Assembly: GCA_005883365.1 (NCBI GenBank)
Contig: VAXA01000031.1
Span: 1-9,473 of the forward strand
From: Actinomycetota bacterium
GTDB taxonomy: Bacteria > Actinomycetota > Thermoleophilia > Gaiellales > Gaiellaceae
Direction of reading: 5' to 3'
DNA: 9,473 bases
In this document: in pieces, positions 1-5,719 of the stretch
Position numbering within the stretch: the stretch's first letter is position 1
Layout: each line of letters opens with the position of its first letter
The notes under the pieces: model-generated
Database searches by the model: none
Told to the model about the DNA's origin: nothing
What the model saw: only the letters and a program-made list of their open reading frames with translations
Program-made: the position numbers and the translations under genes

Positions 1-169
1 ATCCAGCTTCCGCGGCGGCTACTCCGAAGGCGCTAGGCCGAAGGTTCTCGGGGACGGATTGACAACGGCCGCAGCGGATCTCCGGACCGGCGCGCAGACT
101 GGCGCGCGCAGCGGCAGCCACCATCTGCCTTGGCTTGAACAAGCCAATTGACCCGAAAGCAGCAGAAGG
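1..169. other. Left-edge sequence without a supportable gene; possible end of an integrated element
   Basis: No recognisable protein is encoded here. The + frame starting at base 2 is open to a TGA at 149-151 (49 codons), but only about 70 percent of its third positions are G or C, well below the real genes downstream, and its translation resembles nothing I know. CCGAAGG occurs twice, 14 bases apart (24-30 and 38-44). A TTGACA at 59-64 has no matching -10 box. Because the tRNA fragment that follows lacks its 5' half, this stretch may be the terminal part of an integrated element that extends to the left. That is an inference; no integrase is visible in the window. Confidence 0.3.
130..147. 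repeat. Perfect 8+8 bp inverted repeat
   Basis: TTGGCTTG and its exact reverse complement CAAGCCAA are separated by two bases (AA). The loop is too short for a good RNA hairpin and no T-run follows, so a protein-binding palindrome is more likely than a terminator. It ends 22 bases before the tRNA-Ser fragment begins. That is a plausible place for an integrase or excisionase accessory site or a repressor operator, but the role is a guess. Confidence 0.4.
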
Positions 170-226
170 CTCGAAAACCGTTATCCGTCGTTACGCGGAT
201 CGAGGGTTCAAATCCCTCCCCCTCCG
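170..226 (+). pseudogene. 3' fragment of a tRNA-Ser (anticodon CGA); candidate attachment-site remnant
   Basis: The 3' part of a serine tRNA is read directly: anticodon loop CTCGAAA at 170-176 (anticodon CGA, 172-174), 3' anticodon strand ACCGT at 177-181, a long variable arm with stem ATCCG/CGGAT (183-187 with 196-200), a T arm GAGGG-TTCAAAT-CCCTC (202-218), 3' acceptor strand CCCCTCC (219-225) and discriminator G226. The long variable arm plus a G discriminator points to serine rather than leucine. The bases before the loop (GAAGG) cannot pair with ACCGT, which would need ACGGT. No GGAGGGG acceptor strand occurs upstream in the window. The gene is therefore truncated exactly at the anticodon loop, a common crossover boundary for tRNA-targeting integrases. 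An alternative is the 3' exon of a tRNA interrupted by a group I intron whose 5' exon lies off the left edge. No CCA is encoded. Confidence 0.75.
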
Positions 227-266
227 CTCTCTTGCCCGAGCAGTCCGCCTTGCCCGCAACCGCTGA

Positions 267-272
267 TAGGCT
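267..272 (+). promoter_or_regulatory. Possible -10 box for the amino acid transporter operon (near-leaderless)
   Basis: TAGGCT fits the TAnnnT pattern of actinobacterial -10 elements and ends ten bases before the ATG at 283. Transcription would then start at about 279-283, giving a leaderless or nearly leaderless mRNA. This would agree with the absence of any Shine-Dalgarno sequence before this ATG. No convincing -35 is present at 16-19 bases. This is one weak hexamer in a short gap and could be chance. Confidence 0.25.
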
Positions 273-282
273 CGCCGCCGTA

Positions 283-1176
283 ATGGGACCGAGAGCGCGC
301 TGCCAATTGCGTCTGGTCGCGCTCGCAGCTGCGGCGACGGCGACGGCGGGATGCGGCGCGACCTCGCACACGCCGGCCGCGACGAGCACGAGCGCGGCCT
401 CGTGCGCGAAATCGCAGCTGACGCTGGTGAAGCCGGGACGGCTCACGGTCGGCACCGACAACCCCGCCTACCCGCCGTGGTACGCCGGCGGCACGAAGAG
501 CTCCTTCTGGAAGATCAACGATCCGTCAACCGGAAAGGGCTTCGAGTCGGCGACCGCGTACGCGGTCGCGAAGCAGCTCGGCTTCAGCCGCTCCGCTGTG
601 CATTGGACGTACGTGCCCTTCAACCGCTCCTTCGCCCCGGGCAAGAAGCCGTTCGACTTCGACATCAACCAGATCTCGTACTCGAAGGCGCGGGCAAAGG
701 TCGTCACCTTCAGCACGTCGTACTACGGCGTCAACCAGGCCATCGTCGTGCTCAAGGGAACGCAGATCGCATCCGTGCACACGATCGCCGGCCTGCGGCC
801 GTTCAAGCTCGGCGCGCAGATCGGGACGACGAGCTACTCCTTCATCACCTCGACGATCAAGCCCACGACGCAGCCTGCGGTGTACCCGCAGAACGCGGGC
901 GCGGTGCAGGCACTGAAGAACAAGCAGATAGCCGGCCTCGTCGTCGACCTCCCGACTGCGTTCTACGTCTCGGCCGCCCAGGTGCCGAACTCGGAGGTGC
1001 TCGGGCAGTTCGAGACGGGCGGGGGCGCCGGGTACTTCGGCATGGTCTTCGCCAAGGGCAACCCGCTCGCCGCGTGCGTCGACAAGGCGCTTGCGAAGCT
1101 GCGCGCGAACGGGGCGCTGCAGCAGATCCAACAGCAGTGGCTAGCGAAGGCGACCGGCGCGCCGGTCTTGAAGTAG
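283..1176 (+). CDS. Polar amino acid ABC transporter substrate-binding lipoprotein (family 3)
   Basis: The 297-residue protein is the extracytoplasmic receptor of an amino acid importer. The start is a type II signal peptide: Arg-rich residues 4-10, a hydrophobic run at 11-22, then a lipobox-like T-A-G-C with Cys24 as the likely lipidated residue. The mature part follows family 3 order: a first strand LTVGTDNPAYPPW, GFESATAYAVAKQLG where GfdvDla-type helices sit, then the characteristic ISYSKARAKVVTFSTSYY block. Arg137 in that block matches the residue that binds the ligand carboxylate in the family. Asp222 in VVDLPTAF matches the position that usually contacts the amino group. The frame is open back to a TTG at 148, but that extension would translate the tRNA fragment and would bury the signal peptide inside the protein, so ATG 283 is preferred. 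No ribosome binding site is visible. The permease follows at once. The exact ligand cannot be read from the sequence. Confidence 0.9.
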   Translation: MGPRARCQLRLVALAAAATATAGCGATSHTPAATSTSAASCAKSQLTLVKPGRLTVGTDNPAYPPWYAGGTKSSFWKINDPSTGKGFESATAYAVAKQLGFSRSAVHWTYVPFNRSFAPGKKPFDFDINQISYSKARAKVVTFSTSYYGVNQAIVVLKGTQIASVHTIAGLRPFKLGAQIGTTSYSFITSTIKPTTQPAVYPQNAGAVQALKNKQIAGLVVDLPTAFYVSAAQVPNSEVLGQFETGGGAGYFGMVFAKGNPLAACVDKALAKLRANGALQQIQQQWLAKATGAPVLK

Positions 1177-1220
1177 ACGAGCCGAGGCGCTCGCGCATCC
1201 TCGGCGCGCTGGGTTCGGGC

Positions 1221-2021
1221 GTGGAGGGCCGCAGGGGCGTCGCGATCGCGCTTCTCTCGACGGTCGTCTTCCTCGTCGTCGTGGGCGTGGCCATCACCCA
1301 CTCGCCCGGCTGGCACGAGATCCGCCGCACGTTCTTCGACTGGTCTGAGTTCAAGTCGTCCTTCCCGGAGATCGCGAGAGCCTTCCTCCTCAACTGCAAG
1401 ATCTTCTCGATCTCGGAGTGCTTCATCCTCGCGTTCGCGCTCCTGCTCGCGGTGCTGCGGAGCCTCCCGGGGCCGGTCTTCTTCCCCTTGCGGGCCCTCG
1501 CGGTCGTGTACGCCGACTTCTTCCGCGGTGTGCCAACGATCCTCGTGATTGCGCTCCTCGGGTTCGGCGCGCCCGCGCTGCAGGTCTCGGGCGTCCCGAC
1601 GTCGACGACGTTCTGGGGGATCGTCTCGCTCGTGCTCGTGTACAGCGCGTACGTCTCCGAGGTCTACCGGGCGGGGATCGACTCGGTGCACCCGAGCCAG
1701 GAGGCGGCCGCGCGCTCGCTCGGGCTCACCCGGGGGCAGACGCTCCGGAAGGTGATCCTCCCCCAGGCCGTCCGGCGAGTGATCCCGCCGCTCTTGAACG
1801 ACTTCATCGGCCTGCAGAAGGACACGGCGCTCGTGGGCACGCTCGGGGCGATCGAGGCGTTCCAGCAGGCGTCGATCGACAGCGCGGCAACCTTCCACTA
1901 CACGCCCTATCTCGCAGCGGCGGTCCTCTTCGTCGCGATCACGATCCCGCTCGCGCGCTTCACCGACTGGCTGATCGCGCGCGACCGCCGCCGACGCCAG
2001 GCGCAAGGGATGCACGCGTGA
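1221..2021 (+). CDS. Polar amino acid ABC transporter permease (HisM/GlnP type)
   Basis: This is an inner-membrane permease of about 266 residues. Hydrophobic segments lie near residues 8-25, 61-79 and 86-108, then in the FWGIVSLVLVYSAYV region and in a C-terminal segment around LAAAVLFVAITIPLA. The cytoplasmic EAA loop is clear: HPSQEAAARSLGL (Glu161-Ala162-Ala163), followed by LPQAVRRVIPPLLNDF, the coupling helix that docks on the ATPase. FFRGVPTILVI and GLQKDTAL are also typical of this family. Only one permease gene is present, so it probably works as a homodimer. The start is uncertain: GTG 1221 puts a short charged tail before the first membrane helix, whereas GTG 1137 would add 28 residues and overlap the binding-protein gene. 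Neither has a clear Shine-Dalgarno sequence. Its stop overlaps the ATPase start by four bases (GTGA). Confidence 0.87.
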   Translation: MEGRRGVAIALLSTVVFLVVVGVAITHSPGWHEIRRTFFDWSEFKSSFPEIARAFLLNCKIFSISECFILAFALLLAVLRSLPGPVFFPLRALAVVYADFFRGVPTILVIALLGFGAPALQVSGVPTSTTFWGIVSLVLVYSAYVSEVYRAGIDSVHPSQEAAARSLGLTRGQTLRKVILPQAVRRVIPPLLNDFIGLQKDTALVGTLGAIEAFQQASIDSAATFHYTPYLAAAVLFVAITIPLARFTDWLIARDRRRRQAQGMHA

Positions 2022-2770
2022 GCAGCACGGCGGCGCTCGAGATCGAGGGACTGCGGAAGTCGTTCGGGAAGAACCTCGTCCTCGACGGAATCGACCTCTC
2101 CGTCGGCGAGCACGAGGTGACCTGCTTGATCGGCGCCTCGGGCTCGGGCAAGTCCACGCTGCTTCGCTGCGTCAACCTGCTGGAGCCTGTCGATGCGGGC
2201 CGGATCGTGGTCGCAGGGGAGGAGATCACGCGGCGCGGCGTCGACGTAAACCGGGTTCGCCGCCGGATCGGGATCGTCTTCCAGGCGTTCAACCTCTTCC
2301 CGCACATGAGCGTGCTCGAGAACGTCACGCTCGCACCCAGGCTCGCGCTCCGCAAGGGCCGCGGCGAGACCGAGGAACAGGCCCGTGCGCTGCTTGGCCG
2401 CTTTGGACTCTCCGACAAGGTGGAGGCGTATCCCGACCACCTCTCCGGCGGCCAGCAGCAGCGGGTCGCGATCGTGCGCGCGCTGGCCATGCAGCCGCGG
2501 CTGATGCTGCTCGACGAGGTGACGAGCGCGCTCGACCCGGAGCTCGTTGCGGAGGTGCTGGACGTGATCGGGGAGCTCGCCGCCGGCGGGATGACGATGG
2601 TGATCGCGACTCACGAGATGGGCTTCGCCCGCGACATCGCGACGCGCGTGTGCTTCCTCGACGACGGCGTCATCCTCGAGCAGGGATCGCCCGAGCAGAT
2701 GTTCGGCTCGCCGCGCGAGCCCCGGACGCAGCAGTTCCTGCAGCGGATCGTGAGCGCGCACCGGCTCTGA
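2018..2770 (+). CDS. Polar amino acid ABC transporter ATP-binding protein (GlnQ/HisP type)
   Basis: This complete 250-residue nucleotide-binding subunit energises the importer from the cytoplasmic face. All ABC motifs are present in order: Walker A GASGSGKST (39-47, Lys45), Q-loop VFQAFNLFPH (Gln89), signature LSGGQQQR (142-149), Walker B LMLLDE (162-167, Asp166 and catalytic Glu167), D-loop SALD (170-173), and the switch His199 in IATHEMGFA. The FNLFPH and THEMGFA motifs are typical of the amino acid subgroup rather than the peptide or sugar subgroups. The GTG start at 2018 overlaps the permease stop in GTGA, so translation is coupled. The length is normal and no residue is missing. With the two genes before it this forms a complete transporter. 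Confidence 0.94.
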   Translation: MSSTAALEIEGLRKSFGKNLVLDGIDLSVGEHEVTCLIGASGSGKSTLLRCVNLLEPVDAGRIVVAGEEITRRGVDVNRVRRRIGIVFQAFNLFPHMSVLENVTLAPRLALRKGRGETEEQARALLGRFGLSDKVEAYPDHLSGGQQQRVAIVRALAMQPRLMLLDEVTSALDPELVAEVLDVIGELAAGGMTMVIATHEMGFARDIATRVCFLDDGVILEQGSPEQMFGSPREPRTQQFLQRIVSAHRL

Positions 2771-2776
2771 GCCGGT
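2760..2776 (+). terminator. Terminator-like hairpin straddling the ATPase stop codon
   Basis: ACCGGCTC and GAGCCGGT are perfect inverted copies around a single T. As RNA this folds as a 6 bp G+C stem with a five-base loop. The TGA stop lies inside the loop region. No U-tract follows, so it is not a classic intrinsic terminator, but its place at the end of the amino acid operon fits an end-of-transcript or stabilising structure. Confidence 0.4.
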
Positions 2777-2784
2777 CCGGTCCA

Positions 2785-2813
2785 TTGAATCGCACGCAGC
2801 GATGGAATATGGT
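2785..2813 (+). promoter_or_regulatory. Candidate sigma-70-type promoter of the peptide transporter operon
   Basis: TTGAAT (2785-2790) and TATGGT (2808-2813) are separated by exactly 17 bases. Each box has four of six bases matching the vegetative consensus, and the -10 fits TAnnnT. It lies in the only sizeable gap between the two operons, just after the hairpin that ends the first. Transcription would start near 2820 and give a leader of about 185 bases. In G+C-rich DNA such an A+T-richer pair is uncommon, which adds some weight. Confidence 0.5.
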
Positions 2814-3004
2814 CGCCGGGTTGCGCCACAGCAACGTATCCACAGGGGTTGAGCGCGTCCTGCGCCTACGGTCGCGGTCGTGAAACGGCGCCCTCTCGCC
2901 CGGACGACGAACCGAAGCACCGGGAGGTGATCGACAGCCGAGACGTTGCACGGCGGTGACGGGCGGAGCGCCTGTCGGAACCTGAGGTCGGGAGGGACTA
3001 CGAA
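2814..3004 (+). promoter_or_regulatory. Long 5' leader of the peptide transporter operon with a hairpin before the ribosome binding site
   Basis: This gene-free stretch contains a stem-loop at 2957-2977: ACGGGCG pairs with CGCCTGT (one G-U) around a GAG loop, and the stem extends two pairs outward. It stands 12 bases before the Shine-Dalgarno sequence. CCCTC at 2891-2895 could pair with GAGGG in that sequence. GGGAGGTGA at 2922-2930 resembles a strong ribosome binding site but has no well-spaced start after it. Two very short overlapping frames (GTG 2880-2930 and GTG 2927-2959) are possible leader peptides, without support. I do not recognise a known riboswitch. Confidence 0.25.
2990..2996 (+). 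promoter_or_regulatory. Ribosome binding site deciding the start of the peptide-binding protein
   Basis: GGGAGGG lies eight bases before the ATG at 3005, near-ideal spacing. It supports that ATG over any downstream start, and so supports the unusual acidic N-terminus of the encoded protein. It is the clearest Shine-Dalgarno sequence in the window; most other genes here rely on overlap with the gene before. Confidence 0.75.
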
Positions 3005-4633
3005 ATGCGCGAGGACGAGCTCGACAGGATCGACGAGGAGGCGCGCCAGCGCGGCATCTCCCGCGAGGAGCTGCTGAAGCGCGCCGCGGTGGCAGGGCTC
3101 GCTCTGGCGGGGTCCGGTGGGTTGGCGCAGATCGCGCGGGCCGGGATCGCCGCGACTCCGAAGCGAGGCGGGCAGTTCCGGGTCGGCGTCGCCGGAGGCT
3201 CGAGCAGCGACATCATCGATGGCCAGGACATCGTCACGAATCCCGACCAGGCGCGCCTGATGGCGGGCTTCGAGACGCTGGTCGGGTTCGACAAGAACTT
3301 CAAGCTCAAGTTCAACGGGCTTGCGGAGGAGCTATCGCCGAACAAGAAGGGCGACGTCTGGACGATCCGGGTCCGGCACGGCATCGAGTTCCACAACGGC
3401 AAGACGCTCGGCGCCGAGGACGTGATCTACTCGCTGCACCGCCTGATCGACCCGAAGCTGAAGCTGTTCGGCGGCGCTGCGCTGTCGTCGGTGAACCCGC
3501 ACGGGATGAAGAAGCTCGACAAGCGCACCGTCCGCCTGCACCTCAAGCATCCGGACGCGACAATCCTCGACGCGCTCGGCCAGTACGTGGCAGGGATCGT
3601 GCCTGTCGGCTACAGCCCGCACGCGATCGGCAAGGCGAAGCCGAACGTGGGCACCGGGCCCTACAAGCTGAAGAGCTTCACGCCGGGCCAGCAGAGCGTG
3701 CACGTCCGGAACCCGAACTACTGGCGGCACGGGCAGCCGTACTTCGATGGGGTCGTGATCATCGACTTCCCGGACGACACTGCGCGCGTGAACGCGCTTC
3801 TCGGTGGACAGGTCGACGCGATCACAAACATCCCGCCGGCGCAGGTCGGAATCGTCAACGGCCGCTCGGGGAGGAAGGTGCTCGAGTCGCCGACAGCCCA
3901 GTGGACGCCGCTGTGCATGCGGGTCGACACGGCTCCATTCAACGATGCCCGCGTGCGGAAGGCGATGCGGCTGATCGCCGACCGCCCCCAGATGGTGAAG
4001 CAGGCCCTCTCCGGCCACGGGCATGTGGGCAACGACATGTACGCCCCGTTCGACACTGCCTACGACCACGCGCTGCCCCAGCGTCATCAGGACATCGCGC
4101 AGGCGAAGTCGCTCCTGAAGGCAGCAGGCCAAACGCACCTGACCGTCGACCTGCAGTCGACGAACGGGGCGCTCGGCATGAACGAGGGCGCGCAGGTCTT
4201 CGCCCAGCAGGCGCGGGCGGCCGGAGTGAAGGTCAACGTGAAGATCCTCGACAGTGGCACCTTCTACGGCGCGCAGTACCTCAAATGGCCGTTCTCGACC
4301 GACTTCTGGGGGACCCGGAACTACCTGTCCCAGGTCGCGGCCGGAAGCATTCCCACCTCGCCGTACAACGAGACGCACTGGCCCGACGCGGCCGACAGGA
4401 AGTTCCTGACGCTCTATCGGGAAGCGTTGCGGACCATTAACAGGAAGAAGCGGTACGAGATCGAGCACGAGATGATGAAGCTCGAGTACGACCACGGCGG
4501 CTACATCATCTGGGGCTTCAGCAATTTCCTCGACGGCTACAACACCAAGCTACGGGGGCTCGTTCCGGGCTGGAAGGGCGTCATGCAATTGAACAACTTC
4601 GGCAGTGGCTTCCGGACCTTCTGGTTCGGCTAG
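3005..4633 (+). CDS. Peptide-type ABC transporter substrate-binding protein (family 5, DppA/OppA-like)
   Basis: The 542-residue exported receptor belongs to the family that binds di- and oligopeptides, nickel or other solutes. Family 5 landmarks in order are RGGQFRVGVAGG (near 54-65), the GFETLVGFDKNFKLKFNGLAE block, WTIRVRHGIEFHNGKTLGAEDVIYSLHR, GTGPYKLKSFTPGQ and VRKAMRLIADRPQMVKQAL. Length is normal. The N-terminus is odd: about 17 mostly charged residues (acidic and Arg) precede ISREELLKR and a hydrophobic run at 27-44, ending ARA-G as a possible cleavage site. SREELLK matches the twin-arginine pattern S-R-R-x-F-L-K except that Glu replaces the second Arg. No lipobox Cys is present, unlike the binding protein of the first operon. 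Whether it uses Tat, Sec or stays as a membrane anchor is open. It heads the operon, and a strong hairpin follows its stop. The ligand is unknown. Confidence 0.9.
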   Translation: MREDELDRIDEEARQRGISREELLKRAAVAGLALAGSGGLAQIARAGIAATPKRGGQFRVGVAGGSSSDIIDGQDIVTNPDQARLMAGFETLVGFDKNFKLKFNGLAEELSPNKKGDVWTIRVRHGIEFHNGKTLGAEDVIYSLHRLIDPKLKLFGGAALSSVNPHGMKKLDKRTVRLHLKHPDATILDALGQYVAGIVPVGYSPHAIGKAKPNVGTGPYKLKSFTPGQQSVHVRNPNYWRHGQPYFDGVVIIDFPDDTARVNALLGGQVDAITNIPPAQVGIVNGRSGRKVLESPTAQWTPLCMRVDTAPFNDARVRKAMRLIADRPQMVKQALSGHGHVGNDMYAPFDTAYDHALPQRHQDIAQAKSLLKAAGQTHLTVDLQSTNGALGMNEGAQVFAQQARAAGVKVNVKILDSGTFYGAQYLKWPFSTDFWGTRNYLSQVAAGSIPTSPYNETHWPDAADRKFLTLYREALRTINRKKRYEIEHEMMKLEYDHGGYIIWGFSNFLDGYNTKLRGLVPGWKGVMQLNNFGSGFRTFWFG

Positions 4634-4641
4634 CAGCGCGA

Positions 4642-4676
4642 CGGGGAGGCGGCTCGGCTACCGCGCCGCCTCCCCG
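4642..4676 (+). terminator. Strong hairpin between the binding-protein and permease genes
   Basis: A perfect 12 bp stem, CGGGGAGGCGGC with GCCGCCTCCCCG, encloses an 11-base loop that itself forms CGG-CTA-CCG. It begins eight bases after the stop of the binding-protein gene and ends 26 bases before the permease ATG. There is no T-tract, so full termination is unlikely. In many binding-protein operons a structure here gives partial termination or protects the upstream mRNA from 3' decay, keeping the receptor in excess over the membrane parts. That role is inferred from position. Confidence 0.6.
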
Positions 4677-4702
4677 GGCCGCCGGCCGGCAGGCGCGGGC
4701 GG

Positions 4703-5719
4703 ATGAGCACAGTCGCCGCAGGGTTCGAGCGGGCGAGGGGGATCGTCCCGCGGCCGCGCGGCGTGTGGGGCTTCGTCCTCCGTCGCGTTCTGCTCGGCCT
4801 ACTCACGCTCTTCCTGGTCTCGATCGTCGTCTTCGCGGCCACGCAGACGCTGCCCGGTGATGCCGCGCGTGCGTTCCTCGGCCGGAACGCGACGCCGGAG
4901 TCGCTGGCGACTCTGCGCAAGCAGCTTCATCTCAACGAGCCGGTCGTGTCGCAGTACCTCCATTGGCTGGGCGGCATCTTCAGGGGCGACCTCGGTAACT
5001 CGCTCACCGGCAGCCAGCAGCCGGTCACCTCCGTGATCGGCGCACGAATCGAGAACTCCGGGGTCCTGATGCTGATCGCCGCAGTGATCAGCGTGCCGCT
5101 CTCGATCGCCCTCGGCGCCATCGCCGCCCGCCGCCGCGACGGCGTCTTCGACCACACCACCTCGATCGTGCTGCTCGCGCTGGCCGCGCTGCCGGAGTTC
5201 GTGACCGCGATCCTGCTCGTGGTGCTGCTCGGCACGTCGCTCTTCCACTTCCTGCCGCCGGTCTCGCTGATCCCGCCCGGCGGCCATCCGTGGAACTATC
5301 CGAAGGAGCTCGTCCTTCCGGTGATTGCGCTCGTGTTCGCGGTCACGCCGTACATCGCGAGGATCATGCGCGCCTCGATGATCGAGGTGCTCGAGAGCGA
5401 CTACGTCGAGATGGCCCGGCTCAAGGGGCTGCGTGAGCAGACCGTGCTCTGGCGGCACGCGCTCCCGAATGGCATCGCGCCGGCGATTCAGGTGATCGCA
5501 CTCAACCTCGCATATCTCGCAGGCGGCATCGTCGTCGTCGAGTTCGTCTTCGCCTATCCCGGGATCGGACGCGCGTTCGTCGGCGCCGTCCACAACCGCG
5601 ACCTGCCTACGGTGCAGGCGCTCGGGATCCTGATCGCCGCCGCCTACGTCTTCCTCAACGTCGCGGCCGACGTCGCGACGATTCTGGTCAGCCCACGGCT
5701 GCGGACGTCGCTGAAATGA
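4703..5719 (+). CDS. Peptide-type ABC transporter permease, DppB/OppB family
   Basis: This 338-residue membrane subunit is the usual length for DppB. It has the family's first helix (about 25-47, from VLRRVLLGLL), then the TLPGDAARAFLG segment corresponding to the MIPGDP region, and an external stretch containing LHLNEPVVSQYLHWLGGIFRGDLGNS, a strong DppB hallmark. Five further helices follow. The EAA loop is ESDYVEMARLKGLREQTVLWRHALPNG, with Glu236, Ala238 and Gly242, and contacts the ATPase. The end VVEFVFAYPGIGRAF is also typical. The first 20 residues are extra compared with many relatives. GTG 4763 is an alternative start that would remove them; ATG 4703 is kept because neither has a clear ribosome binding site. 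The stop overlaps the next ATG (ATGA), so the two permeases are translationally coupled and form a heterodimer. Confidence 0.92.
   Translation: MSTVAAGFERARGIVPRPRGVWGFVLRRVLLGLLTLFLVSIVVFAATQTLPGDAARAFLGRNATPESLATLRKQLHLNEPVVSQYLHWLGGIFRGDLGNSLTGSQQPVTSVIGARIENSGVLMLIAAVISVPLSIALGAIAARRRDGVFDHTTSIVLLALAALPEFVTAILLVVLLGTSLFHFLPPVSLIPPGGHPWNYPKELVLPVIALVFAVTPYIARIMRASMIEVLESDYVEMARLKGLREQTVLWRHALPNGIAPAIQVIALNLAYLAGGIVVVEFVFAYPGIGRAFVGAVHNRDLPTVQALGILIAAAYVFLNVAADVATILVSPRLRTSLK

Noticed and set aside
59..64. Perfect -35 hexamer TTGACA near the left edge
   Set aside because: No -10-like sequence lies 15-19 bases downstream; the next bases are G+C-rich.
136..226. A complete tRNA-Ser gene
   Set aside because: No GGAGGGG acceptor strand, D arm or 5' anticodon strand is found at the required distance; only the 3' part is present.
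351..1220. N-terminal extension of the first permease frame
   Set aside because: It overlaps the binding-protein gene in another frame and is Arg-rich low-complexity sequence; the permease homology begins after 1221.
2836..2844. GTATCCACA, one mismatch from the DnaA box TTATCCACA
   Set aside because: It is a single copy with no second box, no A+T-rich unwinding region and no replication genes nearby; one such match by chance is plausible.
2880..2959. Two tiny overlapping frames in the leader (16 and 10 codons, GTG starts)
   Set aside because: Neither has a spaced ribosome binding site, codon bias or a telling run of one amino acid, so a leader peptide cannot be supported.
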